Shown: in pieces, positions 1 to 7,743 of the stretch
Numbering within the stretch: the first letter of the stretch is position 1
How the letters are laid out: each line of letters starts with the position of its first letter
Assembly: GCF_050286925.1 (NCBI RefSeq)
Contig: NZ_JBFWFX010000003.1
Coordinates: 1-64,000 of the forward strand
Length of the DNA: 64,000 nt
Origin: Caloranaerobacter sp050286925
GTDB taxonomy: Bacteria > Bacillota > Clostridia > Tissierellales > Thermohalobacteraceae
Direction of reading: 5' to 3'
The notes under the pieces: model-generated
Told to the model about the DNA's origin: nothing
The model's input: the letters and a program-made list of their open reading frames with translations, nothing else
The model's database searches: none
Translations under genes and position numbers: made by a program

Positions 1-84
1 ATAGTTATAACTTGAGGAAGAAATTGTTTGATAATTTTGTATTAGTGAGAGGTAATGATATTAAAAACGAACCATAAAAAAAAA

Positions 85-132
85 GCAAAATATTTTGCGA
101 AATAACGTGCGAAATTTTGCAAAATATTTTGC
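85..132. repeat. Pair of identical 14-bp palindromes
   Basis: The perfect palindrome GCAAAATATTTTGC occurs at 85-98 and again at 119-132, a 34-bp offset (about three helical turns). Both copies are followed by GAA. The rest of 1-358 holds no supported gene. The site lies about 230 bp upstream of the DNRLRE gene, so it could be a dimer-binding operator pair, but this is inference. The repeat itself is read directly. Confidence 0.6.
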
Positions 133-358
133 GAAGCTACATCATACGTGGAAAGTAGAAGAAAAAGTTTTGTTGAAAAACTGTAAATTCATAGCACGGA
201 CAAATGACTATAAAAGTTATGTAACAGTTTGATTCCATTTATAAATTCATCTGATAAAGATTAAAAAATAATTAAAAATTTTAAACATGCTGTAACCAAT
301 TTTGGACTTAGCAATATTATATACTGAAAAGAAAATAATATCTAAGGAGATGATTAAA

Positions 359-1219
359 GTGGCAACAAAAATTCTCTATCCTTCTAGTGATGTGTATATT
401 GCTGAATACTATCCTGACACTAATTTCGCTAACAGTGTCGCTTTATTTGTAGGCCAATTTGCATCTGCTGGTGATGATTATAGATCCTTAATAAAATTCG
501 ACTTAAATCAACTAGAACCTACTTCTACTATCAGTTCTGCAAAACTTAAACTATATGTTTATACAACTAATCTAACTTCTAGTCCTACTCAAGTGAGCAT
601 ATATAGATTAATAGAAGACTTTGATGAACAAACAGTTACTTGGAATACAAAGCCAGCATATGATGCTGCAGTAGTTGCAGTTGATGCTACTACAATCACA
701 TCTGGGTATACAGGTTGGGTAACATTTGATATAACAAGTTTAGTTCAAGATTGGCATAGCGGAGCTAAAGCAAACAATGGTTTATTAATTAGAGGTGTTG
801 AAACTGCAAATAATCTTGTAGGCTTTAGAAGTAATCAATATACTGATAGTGATTTTTGGGCTAAATTAGAAATTGTTTATAATGATGGAATACTAGATCA
901 AACTACAGAAACTATTACTCTTCCTGGTACTCTAGTAGATCAGTTTACTACCCCTAAGAAACTAGGTGTAAACAGAACTGCTAGTTTCATTATCACTAAC
1001 ACAGGTGCAGTTAATCCAATTACTCTTGCTACAATTCAGTATAGTAACGATGGAGGACTTACTTGGTTTGATACAACAACTACTGCTGCAGCAATCGCTA
1101 CAGGTGCTACAACTATATTAACTACAGATATAGCAGTGGAGCAAGTACGTCTAAAACTCACAGATGCAGCAGGTGCTCCTACAACTGCAACTGTAATAAC
1201 ATCTATTAGAGAAGCATAA
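359..1219 (+). CDS. DNRLRE domain / DUF6385-type surface protein
   Basis: A 286-residue beta-rich protein. The first ~175 residues resemble the DNRLRE domain: opening with ATKILYPSSDVYI, then a TVTWNTKP motif, a WVTFDITSLVQDW motif and a NGLLIRG motif. A C-terminal ~90-residue Thr/Ala-rich beta domain resembles DUF6385 (LGVNRTASFIITNTG, then YSNDGGLTWFD). No signal peptide or membrane helix is visible. The GTG at 359 is chosen because AAGGAGA at 344-350 lies 8 nt before it; the upstream ATG at 350 touches the SD and an in-frame start at 302 has none. Such proteins are usually thought to be surface or coat structural proteins; the function here is inferred. A glycosyltransferase follows after a terminator-like hairpin. 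Confidence 0.75.
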   Translation: MATKILYPSSDVYIAEYYPDTNFANSVALFVGQFASAGDDYRSLIKFDLNQLEPTSTISSAKLKLYVYTTNLTSSPTQVSIYRLIEDFDEQTVTWNTKPAYDAAVVAVDATTITSGYTGWVTFDITSLVQDWHSGAKANNGLLIRGVETANNLVGFRSNQYTDSDFWAKLEIVYNDGILDQTTETITLPGTLVDQFTTPKKLGVNRTASFIITNTGAVNPITLATIQYSNDGGLTWFDTTTTAAAIATGATTILTTDIAVEQVRLKLTDAAGAPTTATVITSIREA

Positions 1220-1280
1220 TATACAATTTAATCGTATTTTAGATTAAACAAATCAGATAGATTTTTTGCATCTTTATTAA

Positions 1281-1324
1281 CAAACAAACCCATTCAAAAT
1301 TTGCTAGATGAATGGGTTTGTTTG
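1281..1324 (+). terminator. Perfect 15-bp hairpin after the DNRLRE gene
   Basis: Arms 1281-1295 and 1310-1324 are exact reverse complements around a 14-nt loop. The 3' flank is T-rich but not a clean T run, so termination is likely rather than certain. Confidence 0.6.
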
Positions 1325-1444
1325 AATTTGTATGAAATTTTCCACTTTTAACAAAAGTTTTTACAAAAAAGATATTGTTAATAGTTAATTTAAATGCAAA
1401 ATCAGTTTCTTTTGATTAAATTCTATTGAGAAAGGGGTTATTGT

Positions 1445-2323
1445 ATGCCTAATAATGATATAAAAATAGTTATTAATAAAGAAAGTGTTAAATATAAAAA
1501 CAAATTAATTATCTTTAATGATAAACTAAAACCACTTAATAAACCTGTAAACAAATCCATTAAGAAAATAGCAATGAAAAAAGCTTTTAAAGAAAAGAAA
1601 AATAATTTATCTGTTAAATCAGAAAGTGTTATTTCATCTGGAGTAACTATTATTACTTGTACAAATAAAACTCAATATTTAGATAATATATTTGAAAATT
1701 ATGAAAGACAAGACTACGAAAAGAAAGAATTAATCATTATATTAAACAAAAACAATATAGATGTTAATATTTGGAGAAAGAGAGCTGAACAAAGCAATAA
1801 TGTTAGAGTTTTCCATATTGATGAAAAGATAACTTTGGGACAATGTTTAAACTTTGGCGTAAAACAAGCTAAATATGAGATTATTGCAAAATTTGATGAT
1901 GACGACTATTATGCCCCTAGATATATTACAGATTCAATAAGAGCGTTTGAATATACTGATGCTGACTTAATTGGCAAAGGTAGTACCTATGTTTATTTGG
2001 AAAGCATTAAAACATTAGCTATTAGAGACCCTCAATCAGAAAATCGTTATGTAAGATTTGTAAATGGCTCTACAATGATTTTTAAAAAGAAAATATTCAA
2101 TAAAGTAAGATTTGCAAATGTTTCGGTTGGAGAAGATGTTATTTTCTGTAGGGATTGCTATAGAAAAGGAATAAAGATATATTCTACTAGTAAATCTAAT
2201 CATGTTTATATTAGGCATGCATCTAAAAATAACCATACATGGAAAATTAACGACAAAAATTTCTTAAAATATTGCAAAGTAATTGGAAAGGTAGATGATT
2301 ACATTGCTTATGCAACTATGTAA
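1445..2323 (+). CDS. Family 2 glycosyltransferase
   Basis: A 292-residue protein with a Lys-rich, probably unstructured N-terminal ~62 residues, followed by a GT-A glycosyltransferase core. The core starts at SGVTIITCTNKTQYLDNIF, has the conserved LGQCLNFGVKQAKYEIIAKF strand, and the acidic DDDD metal/nucleotide-sugar motif at residues 151-154. A later VGEDVIFCRDCYRKG segment corresponds to the acceptor-side acidic region of GT2 enzymes. There are no membrane helices. AAAGGGG at 1431-1437 sits 7 nt before the ATG. Its position next to a surface-type protein suggests it glycosylates a spore or cell surface component, reminiscent of CgeD-like spore maturation glycosyltransferases; donor and acceptor cannot be read from the sequence. 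Confidence 0.8.
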   Translation: MPNNDIKIVINKESVKYKNKLIIFNDKLKPLNKPVNKSIKKIAMKKAFKEKKNNLSVKSESVISSGVTIITCTNKTQYLDNIFENYERQDYEKKELIIILNKNNIDVNIWRKRAEQSNNVRVFHIDEKITLGQCLNFGVKQAKYEIIAKFDDDDYYAPRYITDSIRAFEYTDADLIGKGSTYVYLESIKTLAIRDPQSENRYVRFVNGSTMIFKKKIFNKVRFANVSVGEDVIFCRDCYRKGIKIYSTSKSNHVYIRHASKNNHTWKINDKNFLKYCKVIGKVDDYIAYATM

Positions 2324-2505
2324 ATTTGCAACTCATTAAGTTCTTTAGTGATTATAAACACTTTTTCAATTGTGTCACTATCTTTACTTCTGAATATTAT
2401 TTTTCTATGTAATAAATTAACATATCTTCAGATTAAGATTAATTTAAAAGGAATAACAGAAACAATAGAGAATTATTTTTAAAAGTAAAATAAGGAGATG
2501 ATAAA

Positions 2506-3066
2506 ATGATTTAAATACATGATAAATATATACAGGGCTATTGAAAAAGTTTTTATATAGAAAAGTTACGTTTATATTATTGGAGTTATTTGCATCTTTA
2601 GGAGTAATAACTTTGTCCTATGGGATATACAAGTTGATTAAAAAGAATTGAATCCTAAAGAGAAACTTATTCAAATAAATTTGTACTATATAATTTAAAA
2701 ACTGGTGATAGAGATATTATGCCGACTGGGATTGAGTTTGTGAAATTAGAACAAAGTAGAGAATGAGAATCATATTGTTTTCTTATCAAATGGTATAAAT
2801 AGTGAATGTGCTTTCAGAAAGTTTCCATGTTATATAAGATACATTAGGGTAAAAAATGATATAGAGAGCACTAATGATTTTATAGCATATAGAAGATGAT
2901 AAATACTTTAAGATAAATGAAACTATTTCAGCTGTACAGATATTTCTAAAACAATATATTATAATGAGGATAAAAAATAAATGTTGATTGAAATGTTCAA
3001 TTAATAGTAAATATTGAAGATTTTGCAGAGGAATATATAGCAAAGATTAAGAAGATACCTGATTGA
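2506..3066 (+). pseudogene. Decayed membrane-anchored protein gene
   Basis: No intact gene fills 2324-3151, but this stretch is the ruin of one. AAGGAG at 2492-2497 precedes an ATG at 2506 that stops after two codons. Reading across shifting frames gives IYRAIEKVFI, then a transmembrane-like segment LELFASLGVITLSYGIYKLIKK, then NLKTGDRDIMPTGIEFVKLE, then NHIVFLSNGINSECAFRKF, and finally VNIEDFAEEYIAKIKKIPD with a stop at 3064-3066. Each piece is separated by a stop or frameshift. The original family is not recognised. At least four lesions are needed, so this is true decay rather than one sequencing error. Confidence 0.55.
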
Positions 3067-3151
3067 TTACCGTTTTTTGAAATTAGGTTTAAAAGTAAAA
3101 GGGGATAGTTGTTATTGATTTTATCTATTGCTTAATGAATGGAGGAAAAAC

Positions 3152-4420
3152 ATGTTACTAAAGAATGCTACTTTTATAAATAAGAATATGGAAGTGATTA
3201 CAGCTGATATATATATTAAAGAAAATAAGATATATAAAATTGGTTATGAATTGGTGAAAGGTTCTTTCTCAGGAATAATGGATTGTAGTAATTACTTAAT
3301 TATACCTGGATTGGTAAATGGTCATTTCCATAATAGTTCAACTATTGGAAATGGTTTGTTCAAAGATATGAGAATAGAAAACTGGTTTGATAACAGTATA
3401 CAAGGCAAATTGCAGAGTGATTTATTTGATTATATTGAAACTGAATTAAGAGAAGAAGAAATTAAACTATTATTTTTAAAAGGATATATTGATCTTATAA
3501 AAAATGGTGTTACATTTGTTTGTGAATCAGGGACTATAGATTGTTCGCCTAAAATATTATCTGATACAATAAATGATTTAGGAATTAGAGGTGTAGTTGA
3601 TACTTATGATGAGATTTTTACATATTATGATAAAGTAGACGGTAATGTTAAATATGCTGGGCATTTACTTGAGGAAGAAGATATTACAGAAGAAGGATTA
3701 TTAGTTTGCAAGCAGCTGAAAGAAAAATATGACAATATTTTTATGACGCATTGTTTAGAAAATGAATGGAGGAAAAATATTGTTTTTAGTAAATTTAATA
3801 AATCAACCATAAAGCTGTTTGATGAATATAATCTTTTAGATAATAATACAGTTTTATTTCATGCTGTTTGTATGCAAAAAGAGGATATAGACTTGCTTGC
3901 CGAGAAAGGTTCTTCTATAGTCCACTGTCCTATTTCAAATTTAGAAACAGGAGCAGGAATTGCAAATATTAAATATTGTTTAAGTAAGGGAGTTAATGTG
4001 TGTATAGGAACAGATTGGGGACATACTGATATTTGGGAAGTAATGAGGGTTGCTTATTATTTATTAAAACTAGATACTGAAATAGAAAGCTTTACAGCAG
4101 AAGATATATTTAAGATGGCAACAATAAATGGAGCCAAAGCTTTTGGAGAAGAAAAAAGAATTGGAATAATAGAAGAAGGCTATAATGCGGATTTAGTGTT
4201 TATTAATAAAAATAATATAAAGTTATTTCCATTTTTAAATAGAAACGGCTTTTCAACAGTGATTCATAATTTAATTATGGCAGGTAGTGAAAACTTAATT
4301 GAACATGTAATGGTTGATGGAGATTTTATTATGAAAGACAGACGTATTGTAAACATAAATGAAGAAGAGATTAATAGGGCTTATATAGAAATTTTAAATA
4401 AGATTGTAAAGGGAATTTAA
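3152..4420 (+). CDS. Amidohydrolase (chlorohydrolase/deaminase-like)
   Basis: A 422-residue metal-dependent amidohydrolase. The metal ligand pattern is complete: HxH at residues 58-60 (NGHFH), His200 (MTHC), His237 (LFHAVC) and Asp288 (GTDWG), plus the HCPISN segment at 258-263. This matches the ATZ/TRZ and SsnA-like subgroup that deaminates or dechlorinates heterocycles and nucleoside-type substrates; the substrate is unknown. GGAGG at 3141-3145 precedes the ATG at 3152. An in-frame TTG at 3128 lies before the SD and is not preferred. The leader 3134-3150 repeats 17 bases found inside the gene at 3761-3777 in the same frame. It is the first of a run of single-enzyme genes with differing functions. 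Confidence 0.85.
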   Translation: MLLKNATFINKNMEVITADIYIKENKIYKIGYELVKGSFSGIMDCSNYLIIPGLVNGHFHNSSTIGNGLFKDMRIENWFDNSIQGKLQSDLFDYIETELREEEIKLLFLKGYIDLIKNGVTFVCESGTIDCSPKILSDTINDLGIRGVVDTYDEIFTYYDKVDGNVKYAGHLLEEEDITEEGLLVCKQLKEKYDNIFMTHCLENEWRKNIVFSKFNKSTIKLFDEYNLLDNNTVLFHAVCMQKEDIDLLAEKGSSIVHCPISNLETGAGIANIKYCLSKGVNVCIGTDWGHTDIWEVMRVAYYLLKLDTEIESFTAEDIFKMATINGAKAFGEEKRIGIIEEGYNADLVFINKNNIKLFPFLNRNGFSTVIHNLIMAGSENLIEHVMVDGDFIMKDRRIVNINEEEINRAYIEILNKIVKGI

Positions 4421-4499
4421 GGATATTGAAATAAAGGGTATATTGAATAACGCTATTTAGATAACTAATGTTTGATTGGATAAAAAAGGAGGGAGTCTA

Positions 4500-5104
4500 A
4501 TGAAAGAATTAAAGATATATTACCAGAGGATGTAGAGATAGGCGTTGGTTTAGCAATAAAATACAAAGATAGATATTTATTTTTTTTAGCTGGAAGCAGA
4601 CATGTTTGTTTTTCAGGAGAGATTTTTTATGCAGGGATTGGAGGACATTTAGAAGAAGGGGAAAGTTTTCTAGAATGCGCTTATAGAGAAGCAAAAGAAG
4701 AAATTGGAGTAGATATAGAGATAATATCTTCAGATATTACTTATTATATTTCGGAAAGTAGAATACTACATAAGCTAAATGTTAAAGATTATCCACGACC
4801 ATTAGCAATATTTAAAATGATACACCCAAAAGGAACTCCAAGAGAAGGGCAAATTTATTATATTTTAATATACAATGCAAAATTAAAAAATGAACCAACT
4901 AAATTAAAACGTGATGAAGTTCAAGGACTAATTGCATTAACGGAAAAACAGGTTATATTGGGTTTGGAGAGGAAACCAACATTACGTGAATTAAAAGAAG
5001 AAGGAGCAATTATTGTACTAGGTGTTGAATCTATAAATGATGATACTATTTTATATCCAATTGGTACAGCTAAAGCATTAGCTTATATTTTGTCAGTCAC
5101 ATAA
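4500..5104 (+). pseudogene. Nudix hydrolase with 5' frameshift
   Basis: An excellent SD (GGAGGG, 4489-4494) precedes ATG 4500, but that frame stops after 11 codons. From 4502 the next frame is open to 5104 and encodes a typical Nudix protein beginning ERIKDILPEDVEIGVGLAIKY, with a perfect Nudix box (GGHLEEGESFLECAYREA followed by KEEIGV, the Gx5Ex7REUxEExGU pattern). No ATG, GTG or TTG occurs in that frame until 4817, past the Nudix box. Restoring one 4-base GAAA repeat after the third codon would give MKERIKD and join the frames, so a slippage deletion is likely. The downstream part alone (95 residues from 4817) would lack the catalytic box. Either inactive, or a sequencing error. Confidence 0.75.
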
Positions 5105-5204
5105 ACTTTTAGATTTAATATTCTTAATAGAAGTATTATTGGAAGTATTTTTGTAGAAAAACAACATTTATGTCAGCAAAATTAAGTTTTAGGGGGTAGT
5201 GAGG

Positions 5205-5942
5205 ATGTACGACAAGATAGCAAAGTTTTATGATAGATTGGGATGGAAGAATTATTCAGAAAGATTATGGAAATATATGTTGAGCTATTTTAAGGAAATA
5301 AATTTTAATCCTAAAACTCATTTAGATATTGCGTGTGGTACAGGAATATTGTGCATTAATGCAATGGAAGCCGGTATTAAATCAGAAGGATTAGATATAT
5401 CAATACATATGGTTAGAAAAGCTATTGAAAATGCAAAAGATAAAAATAAGGATATTAATTTTATCCAAGAGGATATGAGAAGTTTTGAAATGAATAAAAA
5501 GTATGACCTAATTACTTGTACATATGATGCAATAAACCATTTGCTTACATTAGACGAGTGGTTAATGACATTTTCAAATGTTAAAAAACATCTTAATTAT
5601 GGAGGTATTTTCATATTTGACTGTAATACATTGAAGGCTTTAAGAGAAAGATGGAACGGATTTCATATGCAGAAAGATAGTAATGGCAACTATATTATAC
5701 AAAAGGCGATATTTTATGAAGATAAAGGACAAGCAAGTGCAACATTTACCGTATTTACAAAGGAAGATAGGGGTTTATATGATGGGTTTGAAGAGACATT
5801 TACCGAAGCTGCTTTTTATTCTAAAGATATAATTGATGCATTAAATAAAGCTGGTTTTACTGAAGTTAGTATTACAAATATGGAATTTAAAATGTTAGAC
5901 GAACCAGATGCAGAATATAGAAATGTGTATGTATGTAGATAA
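5205..5942 (+). CDS. Class I SAM-dependent methyltransferase
   Basis: A 245-residue soluble methyltransferase. Motif I is LDIACGTGILCINAMEAG near residues 43-60, followed by the acidic LDIS after strand beta2 and a D-M-R segment typical of the adenine-binding region. The C-terminal half is the lid domain seen in small-molecule methyltransferases. ATG 5205 is 8 nt after GGGGG (5192-5196); the GTG at 5199 is too close to the SD. The substrate is not predictable. It lies alone between the broken Nudix gene and the nucleotidyltransferase, with about 100 bp on each side. Confidence 0.85.
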   Translation: MYDKIAKFYDRLGWKNYSERLWKYMLSYFKEINFNPKTHLDIACGTGILCINAMEAGIKSEGLDISIHMVRKAIENAKDKNKDINFIQEDMRSFEMNKKYDLITCTYDAINHLLTLDEWLMTFSNVKKHLNYGGIFIFDCNTLKALRERWNGFHMQKDSNGNYIIQKAIFYEDKGQASATFTVFTKEDRGLYDGFEETFTEAAFYSKDIIDALNKAGFTEVSITNMEFKMLDEPDAEYRNVYVCR

Positions 5943-6045
5943 AACTAAGGTCAAAACAAAGTCAGTGAGAATTATGTGTAAGATTAAATAATTGATTGAG
6001 AGAAAAACATATAGTACTGTATTGTTTTTAGAAAGGATGAAATAA

Positions 6046-6837
6046 ATGTTTACTGAATCAATAACTGAGAGGATAAAAAAGATAGATAGAGAAGAATTGG
6101 AAGCAATTGCATTAATGGGTAGTTATGCACGAGGAGAAGCTCGTAAATATAGTGACATTGATATAGTATGTTTTTTAAAAGAAGGAAATGAAGGTAGATT
6201 ACCTGATATAGAGATAGTTGATAGTAAATATCTTGTAATAAGTTATGTTACTAGAGAAGAAACAGATAAATGGTTTTGTGATCCTGAAAAAGCAACAGAA
6301 TGCATTTCTGGACTAAGACAGTCAAAGGTAATATGGGACCCAAATGGATATCTTAGTTCATTGAAGAAAAGAGCAGAAGAATTTAAGTGGGACAGTTCAC
6401 TTCAGGAAAAGGCAAATAATTATGCCAGTAGAGAACTTGTTTCATGGGTTGAAGAAGTGCATAAAGCACTTCAAGGTTTACTGTCTAACGATATAGGCAG
6501 GATTTTGAATGGTTTGTACGGGTTAACTTATGGACTATTTAAAGTTGTTCGAGTTCAAAAAGGTATATTATTAACAAGTGACAATTCTTTTTTTAAACAA
6601 GTTATCGACTATTTTGGAGAAGAATCTGAATTTGCTATTTTAAGTAAAGAAGCTTTTGGGATTGATAATACATTAGGAGTTCGGGAACGAGTAATATCAG
6701 GATTAAAACTATTTGATCTTATAACAGATATGCTTGTTGATATTTTGAATGATGATGCTAAAGAGGCAATTTTACTTGTAAAGGATGAAATTGGGAGAGA
6801 ACTAGACAATAATCTAGAAAAATTAAAGAATCAGTAA
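6046..6837 (+). CDS. Nucleotidyltransferase (aminoglycoside adenylyltransferase-like)
   Basis: A 263-residue protein with the pol-beta-type nucleotidyltransferase motif GSYARGEARKYSDID at residues 25-39. Asp37 and Asp39 are the metal-binding pair, and the C-terminal half is helical as in ANT-type enzymes. This fold transfers AMP to aminoglycosides in resistance proteins, but many members have unknown substrates. The AAAGGATG region before ATG 6046 gives an adequate SD. Its last ~10 codons run into a sequence matching the EFR1 gene (from about 6811), so the 3' end may have been reshaped by a duplication junction. A weak echo of its 3' end lies near 8960-9036. Confidence 0.8.
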   Translation: MFTESITERIKKIDREELEAIALMGSYARGEARKYSDIDIVCFLKEGNEGRLPDIEIVDSKYLVISYVTREETDKWFCDPEKATECISGLRQSKVIWDPNGYLSSLKKRAEEFKWDSSLQEKANNYASRELVSWVEEVHKALQGLLSNDIGRILNGLYGLTYGLFKVVRVQKGILLTSDNSFFKQVIDYFGEESEFAILSKEAFGIDNTLGVRERVISGLKLFDLITDMLVDILNDDAKEAILLVKDEIGRELDNNLEKLKNQ

Positions 6838-7108
6838 ACAAGATTTTTGGTGTTGTTAGAAACAATAATTTATTAGATAAATTACAAGAAAAAATGTAGT
6901 AATACCAAGGCTTAAAATAAGTAGATTAATTTTAGATATTTTTGTGGGATTAATTTTTAATTATATCGAAAAAAAGATGAAAGGTAAATTTTAGGTTGAT
7001 GATAAATGCATAAAATGTGGAGTATGTAAAGAAATTTGCCCAGCAAAGAATATAAAAATAATTGATAGCAGAGTTGAATTTTTGTATAAATGCTACTTAT
7101 ATTATTAA
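6811..7108 (+). pseudogene. Decayed duplicate of the EFR1 gene 3' part
   Basis: This stretch aligns almost gap-free with 11261-11560 inside the intact EFR1 gene, roughly 85-90 percent identical by eye. It has small indels and an in-frame TGG-to-TAG change in the segment matching KGKFWVDDKC. The first ferredoxin cluster (CIKCGVCKEICP) is still legible; the second is destroyed. There is no start or promoter, so it is a dead fragment. The match begins inside the end of the nucleotidyltransferase gene and fades about 15 bp before the inverted repeat at 7123. Confidence 0.85.
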
Positions 7109-7122
7109 ACAGAATCATTATC

Positions 7123-7185
7123 GTATATAAGTTTGTATTACGTAATACTGAATAATAAGGGTTAAATTAATGGGGTTGGGAATTA
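7123..7185 (+). repeat. Left inverted repeat of cupin cassette
   Basis: This 63-bp arm matches the reverse complement of 7667-7728 with about 8-10 mismatches and one 1-nt gap. The shared core includes GTATATAA, TAATACTGAATA and GTTGGGAATTA. No clear target duplication is seen outside it. Confidence 0.75.
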
Positions 7186-7232
7186 AATGAATTTGAAATT
7201 TTACAGATGATAAATAAGAAGGAGGAAGAGTA

Positions 7233-7565
7233 ATGTTTGATGTATTTCCAAAGGAAATTTTGAATTTACCAGAAGCAGATATTCCTATAAAAGGTGTTAA
7301 AGCATATTTATTTCAAGGAGACAGTTATCAGATATTATTTATGAAGTTTAGTGAAGATGTTGAATTACCAGAGCATTCACATGGAAGCCAGTGGGGAATA
7401 GTTTTAGAAGGTAAAATTGAATTAGATATAAATGGAGAAAGAAAAACGTATGTAAAAGGAGATAGATATTATATTCCTAGTGGAGTAAAGCATTCAGGGA
7501 AAATATACGCTGGATATGCTGATATTACTTTTTTCGGCGAGAAGGATAGGTATAAGAAAAAGTAG
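7233..7565 (+). CDS. Small cupin-domain protein
   Basis: A 110-residue single cupin barrel. Cupin motif 1 is EHSHGSQWGIVLEGKIEL, with His48 and His50. Motif 2 is GDRYYIPSGVKHSG, with His87. These supply the usual metal ligands, although the motif-1 glutamate is replaced by Gln53. Lone cupins of this size act as dioxygenases, isomerases or sugar-binding sensors; no choice can be made. GGAGGAAGAG directly upstream is a strong SD for the ATG. It is the only intact gene inside the inverted-repeat cassette. Confidence 0.85.
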   Translation: MFDVFPKEILNLPEADIPIKGVKAYLFQGDSYQILFMKFSEDVELPEHSHGSQWGIVLEGKIELDINGERKTYVKGDRYYIPSGVKHSGKIYAGYADITFFGEKDRYKKK

Positions 7566-7614
7566 AGTAAGATTGAGACTAAAGTATAATGAGTTAGTTA
7601 CAAAGTTTAGCGAG

Positions 7615-7667
7615 GTTATCTATTTTATATCTAATTGGTATAGCTAAAGCATTAGCTTGTATTTTGT
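7615..7667 (+). pseudogene. Decayed copy of the Nudix 3' end
   Basis: About 53 bases match 5042-5093, the last codons of the Nudix gene, with only about five differences (both contain TAGCTAAAGCATTAGCTT). The match stops exactly where the right inverted repeat starts. Too short to encode anything. Confidence 0.75.
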
Positions 7668-7728
7668 AATTCCCAACTCCAATATTTAAATCTTACTATT
7701 CAGTATTATATAATATAAATTTATATAC
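7667..7728 (-). repeat. Right inverted repeat of cupin cassette
   Basis: This 62-bp arm is the reverse-complement partner of 7123-7185. It ends 15 bp before the start codon of the peptidase gene. Confidence 0.75.
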
Positions 7729-7743
7729 ACTTCGTCTAAGAGG

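Larger units (their letters stand above)
7123..7728. mobile_element. 606-bp inverted-repeat-bounded cassette carrying a cupin gene
   Basis: The arms at 7123-7185 and 7667-7728 enclose the cupin gene (7233-7565) and a decayed Nudix 3' fragment (7615-7667). No transposase is present, so it would have to be mobilised in trans, like a MITE or a small passenger cassette. It sits between the dead EFR1 fragment and the peptidase gene that begins 15 bp after the right arm. Interpretation as a mobile element is inference; the inverted repeat is seen directly. Confidence 0.5.

Noticed and set aside
2786..3043. 85-codon minus-strand frame
   Set aside because: It lies antisense to the decayed plus-strand gene, whose blocks look far more protein-like.
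4817..5104. A separate 95-residue protein
   Set aside because: It is the C-terminal part of the frameshifted Nudix gene, without the catalytic box or an SD.
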